Assembly (NCBI GenBank): GCA_900321505.1 | Contig: ONWK01000008.1 | Location: forward strand, 1 to 7,656 | Direction: 5' to 3' | DNA length: 7,656 nt | Source of the DNA: an uncultured Eubacteriales bacterium | Lineage (GTDB): Bacteria; Bacillota; Clostridia; Lachnospirales; Lachnospiraceae | In this document: positions 1 to 7,404 of the stretch, piece by piece | Numbering within the stretch: position 1 is the first letter of the stretch | Layout of the letters: every line of letters starts with the position of its first letter | Notes under the pieces: generated by a model | The model's input: the letters and a program-made list of their open reading frames with translations, nothing else | The model's database searches: none | What the model was told of the DNA's origin: nothing | Translations under genes and position numbers: made by a program

Positions 1-487
<487 letters not shown>

Positions 488-497
488 TTATATAAAT

Positions 498-503
498 ATT
501 ATA
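498..503 (-). promoter_or_regulatory. Possible -10 box in the ilvN-ilvC spacer
   Basis: The minus strand reads TATAAT inside an AT-rich stretch about 30 nt before the ilvC start. No good -35 box lies 16-18 nt upstream (AAGGCT, AGGCTT or GGCTTA) and there is no extended -10 TG. An internal ilvC promoter is possible but weakly supported; the match may simply reflect AT-rich sequence that keeps the ribosome binding site unstructured. Confidence 0.25.
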
Positions 504-519
504 TTTGATCAGCTGTCCT

Positions 520-544
520 TAAGCCTTCGTTCACTAAAGACTTA
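520..544 (-). other. Inverted repeat (8-bp stem) in the ilvN-ilvC spacer
   Basis: Arms 520-527 and 537-544 pair over 8 bp with one G-U wobble, around a 9-nt loop (minus strand TAAGTCTT ... AAGGCTTA). No T-run follows, so it is not a standard intrinsic terminator. It could be a processing or stability element in an ilvN-ilvC transcript, or chance. Confidence 0.3.
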
Positions 545-600
545 CAATGATTCCTCGGGTTTATGGGCTCGCTGAAGATATCATTTTATGCGGGTTCCGA

Positions 601-1077
601 CTATCTTCTTGTCAGTCCCGTAAGACCGGTACGTACCAGCTCCTGGATCTCGAATCCGTTAAGGAGCTCGATAAATGCGTCGATCTTTGTATTATTTCCG
701 GTGATCTCGATCATAATGGTTCCGGGAGATACATCCACTATCTTCGCACGGAATACATCAGTGATGGCAATGATCGCCTGTCTCTCATTCTGATCAGCCT
801 TAACCTTAATCAGAACTAGCTCACGGCATACACTGGTACCGTCTTCCAGTTCAACAACCTCAACCACATCCTCCAGCTTCATAAGCTGGTTCTTGATCTG
901 GGACAGTATCCTGTCATCACCGGTTACAGCAACCGTCATTCTGGAATATTTCGGATTCTCCGTAACACCCACAGAAAGACTGTCAATATTATAGCCTCTG
1001 CGGCTGAACATTCCTGATACTCTTGACAGAACACCCGATGTATTGTCTACAAGGAGTGATAATACCTTTGCTTTCAT
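601..1077 (-). CDS. ilvN: Acetolactate synthase small (regulatory) subunit
   Basis: This is the regulatory subunit of acetohydroxyacid synthase. It binds the catalytic subunit IlvB, raises its activity and confers feedback inhibition by valine. The protein has 158 residues, the normal length. An ACT domain spans about 4-77 (LVDNTSGVLSRVSGMFSRRG and following) and the C-terminal ACT-like domain spans about 84-158, ending with the family-typical VRTGLTGLTRR. By alignment from memory to E. coli IlvH, the valine-site residues Asn11, Gly14 and Asn29 correspond to Asn12, Gly15 and Asn30 here, so valine control is expected. A TTG at 1095 would add six residues, but AAAGGTGG (1085-1092) lies inside that extension, 7 nt before the ATG at 1077, so ATG is chosen. 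ilvB is absent; ilvC follows. Some annotators would use the name ilvH. Confidence 0.96.
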   Translation of the reverse strand: MKAKVLSLLVDNTSGVLSRVSGMFSRRGYNIDSLSVGVTENPKYSRMTVAVTGDDRILSQIKNQLMKLEDVVEVVELEDGTSVCRELVLIKVKADQNERQAIIAITDVFRAKIVDVSPGTIMIEITGNNTKIDAFIELLNGFEIQELVRTGLTGLTRR

Positions 1078-1084
1078 GGACAGA

Positions 1085-1092
1085 CCACCTTT
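1085..1092 (-). promoter_or_regulatory. Ribosome binding site deciding the ilvN start
   Basis: The minus strand reads AAAGGTGG, 7 nt before the ATG at 1075-1077. It rules against the upstream in-frame TTG at 1093-1095, because that codon would overlap the ribosome binding site. Confidence 0.75.
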
Positions 1093-1101
1093 CAATATAT
1101 G

Positions 1102-1124
1102 TAACGCCTCAGTCTATGGCGCTA
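1102..1124 (-). other. 5' leader stem-loop of ilvN
   Basis: Arms 1102-1108 and 1118-1124 pair over 7 bp (minus strand TAGCGCC / GGCGTTA, one G-U) around a 9-nt loop. The predicted transcription start is near 1126, so the hairpin would sit at the extreme 5' end of the mRNA. That position fits a 5' stabilising hairpin. The roughly 50-nt leader is too short for a T-box or a classical peptide attenuator. The role is inferred. Confidence 0.35.
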
Positions 1125-1132
1125 TCTCAACT

Positions 1133-1161
1133 ATTTTAGCAACTGCACCCTGCTATGTCAA
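1133..1161 (-). promoter_or_regulatory. Sigma-A type promoter of ilvN(-ilvC)
   Basis: The minus strand has a perfect -35 TTGACA (1156-1161), a spacer of exactly 17 nt and a -10 TAAAAT (1133-1138, 5 of 6 to consensus). Transcription would begin near 1126, giving a leader of about 50 nt before the ilvN ATG. It lies in the metH-ilvN gap, so the ilv genes can be expressed independently of the upstream operon. Confidence 0.75.
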
Positions 1162-1183
1162 CCTGAAATGTATGTAACTATTC

Positions 1184-1209
1184 AGCACCCCGGCTCCTGA
1201 TGCGGTGCT
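1184..1209 (-). terminator. Weak hairpin after metH, possible inefficient terminator
   Basis: Arms AGCACC (1184-1189) and GGTGCT (1204-1209) pair over 6 bp around a 14-nt loop, beginning about 10 nt after the metH stop codon. Its position suits the end of the metH transcript, but neither strand has a T-run after it, so intrinsic termination would be weak. A Rho-dependent end or read-through into ilvN is equally possible. Confidence 0.3.
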
Positions 1210-1219
1210 CATAATGCTT

Positions 1220-3664
1220 TCAGTTACCAAGTATACGGTCCACCAGCTTAACGCATTCATTTGCATCCTTTGAATACCCGTCTGCATGGATCTCCTCTGC
1301 GAAGCTCTGTGATATGACCGCGCCGCCGATAATAACCTTTGCCCTGCATTTACGCGCCTTTGCAAGCTCCACCACTTCCTTCATCTTCATCATGGTAGTG
1401 GTCATCAGGGCCGAAAGCGCTACGATATCAGCATCTTCCTTCTCCGCAGCGTCGATGATATCCTCAGCCGGAACATCCTTGCCGAGATCGATAACGGTAT
1501 AGCCGTAATTACGCAGCATCAGACAGCAGAGATTCTTCCCGATCTCATGGACATCGCCTTCAACAGAGGCAAATACCACCTTGCCCTTCGGTTCGGAGGT
1601 ATCTTCGGACTTGAGCAGCGGAGCCAGATGAGCGATGGCAACATCCATGGCATTTGCTCCGGAAATGAGCTGCGGCAGGAAAAATCTCTTTTCTTCAAAG
1701 AGTTCTCCGACCCTTGTTATCGCCGGTATCAGCTCATCATCAATTATGGCCTTCGGTTCACGTCCCGAATCCAGGGCTTTTTTTACCTCATCAAGGATCC
1801 TGCCCTTGCTGCCATTGATCACACAGTCATAAATTGGGCTCACCGACGGTTCCTTACCCGCCGGGGCAGCCGCAGAAGGAGCCTGCGCCGGCTGTGCCCC
1901 GGTGCCTGCCGTTGGAAGCGCCCGTACTTTTTCCACATAATTCTTGTCGGAATCCGGCTTTGCCAGCAGCAGATCCGAGGCATATGCCGCATTCATCAAC
2001 TGATCCTGACCGGGATTCGCGATCGCCATGGTAAGGCCTTTTGCTATGGCCATGGTCAGAAATGCGGTATTTACATTTATCCTCTCCGGAAGTCCGAAGG
2101 AAATATTGGAAAGCCCGCAGATGGTGGGGAGCTTAAGTACATCATGGCAGTAGGCTATGGTATCCAGAGTCATCCTTGCAGCCATGGGATCCGCGCCGAC
2201 TGTGGACACAAGTCCGTCCACGATGAGATCCTCCCGCGAAAGTCCTGCCTCACAGGCCTTTTCCACCAGCAGATCCACCCGCTGCTTTCTTTCCTCCAAA
2301 GTTGCAGGAAGTCCGTCATCCGATACGGGAAGCAGGATGCACATGGCGTTATATTTCTTTGCTATCCGGAAAAGCGGTTCGCATTTTTCGGTCTCCAGAG
2401 ATACCGAATTGATCAGCGCCCGTCCGGGATAATTCCTGAGGGCCGCTTCAATGATATCAATATGACTCGAATCTATACATAAGGGAAGTGACGTAAGGGC
2501 GGTAACCTCTTCTATCACCTTCAGCATCATTTCCTTTTCATCGATACCGTTCATACCCATGTTGATATCAAGAACATGGGCGTGGCATTCTTCCTGGGAA
2601 ACTGCCATCTCACTCACAAGATTCAGGGAGCCTTCGCGAAGCTCAGCCTGCAGCTTCTTCTTGCCTGTAGGATTGATCCTTTCTCCCACAACCAGGAAGG
2701 GCCCGTCCAGCGGGATCTCCTGCAGCGCTCTCTCGGAAGTAAGTACCCTTACAGGCTTCTCAAGGGGAGGAACCGGATCGATATAACGCAGCTTCTGCTT
2801 CATGGCACGTATATGCGAGGGATTGCTTCCGCAGCAGCCCCCTGCCAGATTTGCGCCGGCCAGAGCCATATCCCTCATGCAGTCGGCAAAATGCTCCGGT
2901 GTCATTTTATATACGGATTTACCGTCTTCCAGCTCCGGCATACCTGCATTAGGTTTTGCAAATACCGGTACGGAAGCATATTTTTTCATTCTTTCAAGAA
3001 GTCCGGTCATTTCCTCCGGACCTGTGGAACAGTTAAGTCCTACGGCATCGGCACCCAGTCCCTGAAGTACGATTACCGCCACCTCCGGAGGGGTTCCAAA
3101 AAGAGACTTGCCGTCCTCATTAAAGGTCATGCTGACCATAACCGGGATAGTCTCTGAATACTCGCGGATCGCAAGCAGTGCTGCCCGGCATTCCTGCAGA
3201 CTCATCATGGTCTCCACCACAAGAAGATCCGCACCGCCCTCTATCAGAGCCTCTGCCTGCTCACGGTATACATCCACAAGCTCGTCAAAGGCAAGGTCTC
3301 CTATGGGGCGCAGCTGTCTTCCCGTCATGGTCATATCGCCGGCCACATAGCCCCTGCTGTTGCAGCTGCGCACAGCCTTTTTTGAAAGCTGTACCAGCGC
3401 CTTATTCATTTCCGCTGTCCTGTCTTCGAGATGATACTCCCTGAGTTTTATCCTGTTGCAGGTAAATGTAGGTGCATACAGGATATTTGTTCCAGCCTCA
3501 AGGAATTCCTTCTGGAGAGATACCAGAACGTCCGGATGCTCAAGCACCCACTGCTCGGGGCATACGCCAAGGGGCATTCCCGCTGCCATAAGATTGGTTC
3601 CCGTTGCGCCGTCCAGACAAAGTATCCTGTCCTGAAGCAGGGCACGAAATTCTTCACGTGTCAT
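1220..3664 (-). CDS. metH: Cobalamin-dependent methionine synthase, short form without reactivation domain
   Basis: This enzyme transfers the methyl group of 5-methyltetrahydrofolate via enzyme-bound cobalamin to homocysteine, making methionine. The order over 814 residues is: homocysteine methyltransferase barrel (about 1-290) with zinc ligands Cys212 (GLNCSTGP) and Cys277/Cys278 (GGCCGSNP); pterin-binding barrel (about 320-570) starting VVGERINPTG at 325; a Pro/Ala-rich linker (about 584-610); the helical cap; and the cobalamin-binding Rossmann domain (about 694-814) with DVHEIG at 704-709 (His706, lower axial ligand) and IGGA at 779-782. The protein stops there. The AdoMet-dependent reactivation domain of the roughly 1,227-residue E. 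coli enzyme is absent, as in other short anaerobe-type MetH proteins, so reactivation must occur in trans. The ATG overlaps the rnhA stop codon (ATGA); GAGGAG lies 11 nt upstream within rnhA. No metF or riboswitch is adjacent. Confidence 0.96.
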   Translation of the reverse strand: MTREEFRALLQDRILCLDGATGTNLMAAGMPLGVCPEQWVLEHPDVLVSLQKEFLEAGTNILYAPTFTCNRIKLREYHLEDRTAEMNKALVQLSKKAVRSCNSRGYVAGDMTMTGRQLRPIGDLAFDELVDVYREQAEALIEGGADLLVVETMMSLQECRAALLAIREYSETIPVMVSMTFNEDGKSLFGTPPEVAVIVLQGLGADAVGLNCSTGPEEMTGLLERMKKYASVPVFAKPNAGMPELEDGKSVYKMTPEHFADCMRDMALAGANLAGGCCGSNPSHIRAMKQKLRYIDPVPPLEKPVRVLTSERALQEIPLDGPFLVVGERINPTGKKKLQAELREGSLNLVSEMAVSQEECHAHVLDINMGMNGIDEKEMMLKVIEEVTALTSLPLCIDSSHIDIIEAALRNYPGRALINSVSLETEKCEPLFRIAKKYNAMCILLPVSDDGLPATLEERKQRVDLLVEKACEAGLSREDLIVDGLVSTVGADPMAARMTLDTIAYCHDVLKLPTICGLSNISFGLPERINVNTAFLTMAIAKGLTMAIANPGQDQLMNAAYASDLLLAKPDSDKNYVEKVRALPTAGTGAQPAQAPSAAAPAGKEPSVSPIYDCVINGSKGRILDEVKKALDSGREPKAIIDDELIPAITRVGELFEEKRFFLPQLISGANAMDVAIAHLAPLLKSEDTSEPKGKVVFASVEGDVHEIGKNLCCLMLRNYGYTVIDLGKDVPAEDIIDAAEKEDADIVALSALMTTTMMKMKEVVELAKARKCRAKVIIGGAVISQSFAEEIHADGYSKDANECVKLVDRILGN

Positions 3665-4143
3665 TTATTCACATACTCCTCATCAACCAGCCACGGTCCG
3701 TTGTCTGCCGCAGATGTCGCAAGTCTGTCACATATCTCATTATATTTATTGCCGGCATGCCCTTTAACCCAGACAAAATCAAAATCGTGTCCTTCCAGGT
3801 CCCTGAGCATCCTCTTCCAGAGATCCACATTTTTTACAGGCTCCCTGCCTCGTTTCCAGTTATTCTGCTGCCATTTTACGATCCAGCCTTCCTTTATGGC
3901 CTTCACTACATACTGGGAATCAGAATAGATCGTTATCCTGCAGGGTTCCTTCAGGCATTCCAGCCCGCTTATCACAGCCATCATTTCCATACGGTTATTT
4001 GTAGTACGTTCATATCCCTGAGAAAGCTCTCTGGTATGAACCGTACCCCCGCGGTCAACATAAAGAAGTACGGCTCCGTATCCGCCTGGACCGTCGGGAT
4101 TACTGCGGGCGGCACCGTCCGTGTAGATCGTCACTTCCTTCAT
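3661..4143 (-). CDS. rnhA: Ribonuclease HI
   Basis: RNase HI cleaves the RNA strand of RNA:DNA hybrids (R-loops, primer remnants) using two metal ions. The protein has 160 residues, close to the E. coli enzyme (155). All catalytic residues are visible: Asp9 in YTDGA, Glu53 in NNRMEM, Asp75 in YSDSQYV and Asp139 in ICDRLA, plus the flexible-loop His129 in VKGHAGN. The tryptophan-rich, basic handle (GWIVKWQQNNWKRG, from 86) is present. No N-terminal hybrid-binding domain is seen. AAAGGAG (4150-4156) lies 6 nt before the ATG and overlaps the TAA of the upstream transpeptidase gene, and the stop codon overlaps the metH start, so translation of all three genes may be coupled. The neighbours have no functional link to RNase H; operon membership looks incidental. 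Confidence 0.97.
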   Translation of the reverse strand: MKEVTIYTDGAARSNPDGPGGYGAVLLYVDRGGTVHTRELSQGYERTTNNRMEMMAVISGLECLKEPCRITIYSDSQYVVKAIKEGWIVKWQQNNWKRGREPVKNVDLWKRMLRDLEGHDFDFVWVKGHAGNKYNEICDRLATSAADNGPWLVDEEYVNK

Positions 4144-4154
4144 ATCCGGCTCCT

Positions 4155-5882
4155 TTACAGATTGTAGGACTGCTGGATGCGCGTATCAGTAGCATCCGCG
4201 GGATCGACCATATAGGTGGTATTTCTCCAATAGCAGACCACCGACATTCCCTTATAGCAGTGCTGATAAACGGTTCTTGCCATCTCAAATTCCAGGTTGA
4301 CACAGCCGTGGGAACCTCTGGTCAGGAAAAGGTCGCCTCCGAATTTCGACTGCCAGCTGGCATCATGAAGTCCGATGCCTCCATTGAAGGGCATCCAGTA
4401 AACTACCGGCGACGCATAGTCAGGACCGCGGAGCACCACATTCATATAGCCTCCGTACAGCGTATAGAAGCCGCCCGGAGTATCGGCGCCTCTGGAAGGT
4501 CTGCCGGAAATGATGTCGCCGCTGATCACCAGCTGCTTATCCTTGTAGAAATATGCCTTCTGATTGCTGAGGTCCACCTCAACATAGGTATTTCCTATAT
4601 CTGAACCGGTTGCAGTATATGAATACGCCCTGCTTGAGAATTCCGGCTCCCTGATAAAGCTGTTTCTCCGGCTGATATCCTTGTAAAGATGATCCAGTTC
4701 GGCCTCCTGATCCACCTGCCAGCCTATCTTGTTACTGGTCAGTTTGACAAGCTTGTTATCATGTGTCCTGAAGAGCCGCTCGGTACCCAGCGTATCATGC
4801 TTTGCTGCAAAATCCGCCACATATTGTTCAACCTTCTTACGGGATACCACGCAGTAATAATCATTAAGATCCACCGTAAGCATCTTATATATCTCATCAG
4901 ACTTTATCTGGATATTTACATCGGCTATCTGATATATCAGCATCAGGTTGGTATATGATGCGATCTTGTTGCGGCAGTCCACCACTCTTTCAGATTTCTC
5001 GGTATACTCAGGAGCGATATAACAGCCCTTTTCCTCAAGGTTAAGCTCCGATTCCATCTTCGGGATCATTTCCTCGATAAGGCTTATGACACGCTCCACA
5101 TCAACGGTAGTACCCATGGTGCCGGGAACGATCACGGGCTCTCCGTCCTGCATGATTATCGTAGGATTGGTAGGCTCGATCATACTGCTTTTCTGGAAGA
5201 AGGTCTGGCGCTCTATATAACTCCTCAACCTGTCCTTATCATAGGTTATGCTGTATGAAGCATTATAATCATCCTTGAAAAAGGCCATAAACCAGAGGAA
5301 GGGATTCTGCTCTTCCTTGATCTTCTTAATATCCTTTTCCGTGGTTATCTTCAGACCGATGTCTGAAGGAGATATGGAAAGGCTCCCGTTTCTCAGTGTC
5401 AGATGGATATAATATCCCGCAACCTGATCATCTATCTCAGACTGGGCATAGGACGGAGTTTTAAATGAATAATCCACTCCGTTGATAAATGTATTCATCT
5501 GAAAATAACGGTATGAAAGCGCAGTCATAACGCCATAGCCGATCAGAATAAGTACCGCCAGCGTTATAAGTATGATCTTAAAGGCCTTACCCTTTTTACC
5601 GTGCTTTTTGAATGCCTTTTCATCATAATAAACCGGCGGCGGCGCGACATCATCATCCTCTATGACTATATCAACCACCTCGGGCTTTTCCTCCGGTGTA
5701 TCTTCTGTTCCATCTCCCGTCTGCGGTTCTTCCTTTACCGGCTCCTCTTCTTTAACCGGTTCTTCCGACTTCGGCTCCTCCTTCACCGGCTCCTCTTCTT
5801 TAGCCGGTTCTTCCGCCTTTAACTGAGCCGCCTCTTCTTTCGGCTCAGTTATCTCCGGAACCTTCTTCTCTTCATTTTCCAT
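4155..5882 (-). CDS. Membrane-anchored L,D-transpeptidase (YkuD) with peptidoglycan-binding domains
   Basis: This is probably a cell-wall enzyme forming 3-3 peptidoglycan cross-links, or attaching groups to the tetrapeptide stem, outside the membrane. It has 575 residues from the ATG at 5882. A cytoplasmic tail of about 98 residues is rich in Glu, Pro and Lys with EEPVK-like repeats, followed by a basic patch (KKHGKKGKAFK) and one membrane segment (about 102-122), giving type II topology. Extracellular regions about 130-400 resemble PG_binding_4-type modules (FINGVDYSF and following). The YkuD domain spans about 433-553, with His506 (GIGLHDA) and SHGCVN containing catalytic Cys527. An in-frame GTG at 5888 is only 3 nt from AAAAGAG (5892-5898), whereas the ATG is 9 nt away, so ATG is preferred. 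It lies 43 nt after the phosphoesterase gene. Substrate and acceptor cannot be told from sequence. Confidence 0.92.
   Translation of the reverse strand: MENEEKKVPEITEPKEEAAQLKAEEPAKEEEPVKEEPKSEEPVKEEEPVKEEPQTGDGTEDTPEEKPEVVDIVIEDDDVAPPPVYYDEKAFKKHGKKGKAFKIILITLAVLILIGYGVMTALSYRYFQMNTFINGVDYSFKTPSYAQSEIDDQVAGYYIHLTLRNGSLSISPSDIGLKITTEKDIKKIKEEQNPFLWFMAFFKDDYNASYSITYDKDRLRSYIERQTFFQKSSMIEPTNPTIIMQDGEPVIVPGTMGTTVDVERVISLIEEMIPKMESELNLEEKGCYIAPEYTEKSERVVDCRNKIASYTNLMLIYQIADVNIQIKSDEIYKMLTVDLNDYYCVVSRKKVEQYVADFAAKHDTLGTERLFRTHDNKLVKLTSNKIGWQVDQEAELDHLYKDISRRNSFIREPEFSSRAYSYTATGSDIGNTYVEVDLSNQKAYFYKDKQLVISGDIISGRPSRGADTPGGFYTLYGGYMNVVLRGPDYASPVVYWMPFNGGIGLHDASWQSKFGGDLFLTRGSHGCVNLEFEMARTVYQHCYKGMSVVCYWRNTTYMVDPADATDTRIQQSYNL
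5737..5815 (-). repeat. Tandem 48-bp duplication inside the transpeptidase tail
   Basis: A 31-base segment at 5737-5767 recurs at 5785-5815 with one mismatch, 48 bp (16 codons) apart. It encodes two copies of the acidic EEPVKEE-type block in the cytoplasmic tail. The in-frame spacing means copy number can change without breaking the gene, so tail length may vary between strains. Confidence 0.8.
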
Positions 5883-5925
5883 TCTCACACACTCTTTTCG
5901 AAGTAATATATGAAACTCTCCACTT

Positions 5926-6789
5926 CTATATCAGATCGACCACTACAAGCTCGGGTATATTGAACCATCTTACCGGGATCGTATGCTGTCCCAGCCCCGA
6001 ACTGACCAGCATGGGACTTCCGTTCTTTTCATAAATGCCGTAATCATACTTCGGAAACAAATGATATTTGGGGTTTATCACTCCTCCTATTACCGGAAGT
6101 CTTATCACCCCTCCGTGATAGTGTCCCGACAGCGTAAGTCCGGCACCCCAGTCCGCATAAGCATCAAACCAGCTTGGATCATGGGCCAGAAGGACTGTAG
6201 GCATTGAAGTATCCCTTTCACCGAGATAACCGTCAATATCCTCCTTAGTCAACATCTCTCCGTTGCGGATATAATAATCCTTATCCACATTCAGACCGTA
6301 TATCCTGACAGACTTATCGCCAAGCCTGAGCACAGTGCTTTCATTTTCAACAAAAATGACCCTGCTGTCCAGTCCGGCTATATATCCATCCCAGTCATAG
6401 CCTTCAAATTCCCTCGAAGAACGAAATCTGCATTCGTGATTTCCGTATGCATGCACCACCGGAGCTATCCTGGCAAGTCCGTTGATCAGATCCATAGCCG
6501 GTCTCACATTTTCATGCGGTTTTCTGCCGTTTACCATGTCTCCGCCGATCAGGATGACATCAGGCCTTATCCTTTTTGCCGCCTTCAGAATAGACGGATT
6601 CAGCTTACCCTTTACCGCTTCATGATAATCGGTTACAAAAAGAAGCCTTTTACCCTCAAGTCCCGGGATGGAAAAACTATACCTGACCGTACGGAAGCTG
6701 TGAAGCTCTCTGACCGATTCCAGGAACAAAGCCGTCATTCCTGCCGCTGTCAGAGCTATCAAGTTTTGAATGACATTTTTCTTATTCAT
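5926..6789 (-). CDS. Membrane-anchored calcineurin-like metallophosphoesterase (YkuE/YaeI type)
   Basis: This is a predicted binuclear-metal phosphoesterase with 287 residues. The N-terminal hydrophobic stretch (about 6-24) looks like an uncleaved signal anchor, placing the catalytic domain outside the membrane; no twin-arginine motif is present. All metal-binding blocks are intact: DYH (Asp54, His56), GGDMVNG (Asp84), YGNHE (Asn117, His118), LLAHDP (His203) and SGHYHGG (His223, His225). This pattern fits the YkuE/YaeI branch, whose members are linked to lipid or cell-envelope phosphoesters; the substrate here is unknown. The ATG is 5 nt after the scpB stop, with a weak AGG (6794-6796) overlapping that stop, which suggests translational coupling. 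The transpeptidase gene follows after 43 nt, a context that supports an envelope role. Confidence 0.9.
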   Translation of the reverse strand: MNKKNVIQNLIALTAAGMTALFLESVRELHSFRTVRYSFSIPGLEGKRLLFVTDYHEAVKGKLNPSILKAAKRIRPDVILIGGDMVNGRKPHENVRPAMDLINGLARIAPVVHAYGNHECRFRSSREFEGYDWDGYIAGLDSRVIFVENESTVLRLGDKSVRIYGLNVDKDYYIRNGEMLTKEDIDGYLGERDTSMPTVLLAHDPSWFDAYADWGAGLTLSGHYHGGVIRLPVIGGVINPKYHLFPKYDYGIYEKNGSPMLVSSGLGQHTIPVRWFNIPELVVVDLI

Positions 6790-6794
6790 ATTAC

Positions 6795-7370
6795 CTACGT
6801 TTCCACATGTACCAGGCCTGCTTCCTCTTCCGCTTCTCTCCTGAAATCCTCCATGCGGTCAGGTGAGATACCCGGCAGATCATCCATGGAAGATATGCCG
6901 AAGCTTCTGAGGAAATCATCCGTTGTCCCGAAAAGAATGGGATGTCCGGGCGCATCCAGCCGACCCACCTCCTGTACCAGATTATATTCTACGAGCCTGT
7001 TCACGGCATGGGCGCTGGAAACCCCTCTGATCTTCTCGATCTCCTGCCGGGTAACAGGCTGTTTATAGGCAACTATAGAAAGCGTTTCAAGCAACACATC
7101 CGTGAGTACATGCTTTTTGGGTGTATTAACGAGCTTTATCAGCTCATCATAATAAGTATTCTTGGTGCAGAGCTGATATTTTCCATCCAGCTCTATCATG
7201 CGTATGCCCCGGTCTTCTTCCTCATATTTTTCCGAAAGAGTTTTCAGGGCCTCATTCAGCTCCGGGTCCTCTATCTCCAGAGCCTCGCGCAGATCTCTCT
7301 TCTCAACAGCGCCGCCCGCCGCAAAAAGCAGGGCTTCTATGGCCGCGCAGGTATTCTTTGAACCTTCCAT
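6795..7370 (-). CDS. scpB: Segregation and condensation protein B
   Basis: ScpB dimers join ScpA and Smc to form the bacterial condensin that compacts and separates newly replicated origins. The protein has 191 residues, typical for the family, with two winged-helix domains: roughly 7-75 (AAIEALLFAAGGAVEK onward) and 85-165, including the signature LSIVAYKQPVTRQEIEKIRG, GRLDAPGHPILFGTTDDFL and a FGI segment. The tail (about 160-191) is acidic. Two ATG starts are possible. The one at 7370 has AAAGGA (7377-7382) at 6 nt and matches the usual family start, so it is chosen; the one at 7385 would add five residues and has only a weak GAG upstream. It follows scpA by 34 nt, the conserved arrangement. 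Confidence 0.96.
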   Translation of the reverse strand: MEGSKNTCAAIEALLFAAGGAVEKRDLREALEIEDPELNEALKTLSEKYEEEDRGIRMIELDGKYQLCTKNTYYDELIKLVNTPKKHVLTDVLLETLSIVAYKQPVTRQEIEKIRGVSSAHAVNRLVEYNLVQEVGRLDAPGHPILFGTTDDFLRSFGISSMDDLPGISPDRMEDFRREAEEEAGLVHVET

Positions 7371-7376
7371 GTCGGG

Positions 7377-7382
7377 TCCTTT
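7377..7382 (-). promoter_or_regulatory. Ribosome binding site favouring the shorter scpB start
   Basis: The minus strand reads AAAGGA, 6 nt before the ATG at 7368-7370. It lies inside the coding extension implied by the alternative ATG at 7385, whose own upstream match is poor. Confidence 0.6.
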
Positions 7383-7404
7383 CATTTTTTACTCGTAACT
7401 ATGC

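Noticed and set aside
547..819. Plus-strand open frames overlapping ilvN
   Set aside because: They are antisense to the conserved C-terminal part of ilvN and have no domain or start signal.
1078..1219. A T-box, SAM or other riboswitch in the metH-ilvN gap
   Set aside because: The leader after the predicted transcription start is only about 50 nt, with a single 7-bp hairpin and no recognisable conserved riboswitch core.
1547..2482. Long open frame (311 codons) on the plus strand, antisense to metH
   Set aside because: The minus-strand metH frame is a complete, motif-bearing protein over the same bases. The plus-strand translation has no recognisable domain and is rich in Cys, His and Arg in a way typical of antisense shadows, and no convincing ribosome binding site was noted.
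3739..3767. TATAAT on the minus strand inside rnhA with TTAAAG 17 nt upstream, as a private metH promoter
   Set aside because: The -35 matches only 3 of 6 bases and the site lies within coding sequence. The ATGA overlap makes read-through expression simpler.
3604..4167. Plus-strand open frame (187 codons) across the metH-rnhA junction
   Set aside because: It is antisense to two well-supported genes and its translation resembles no family.
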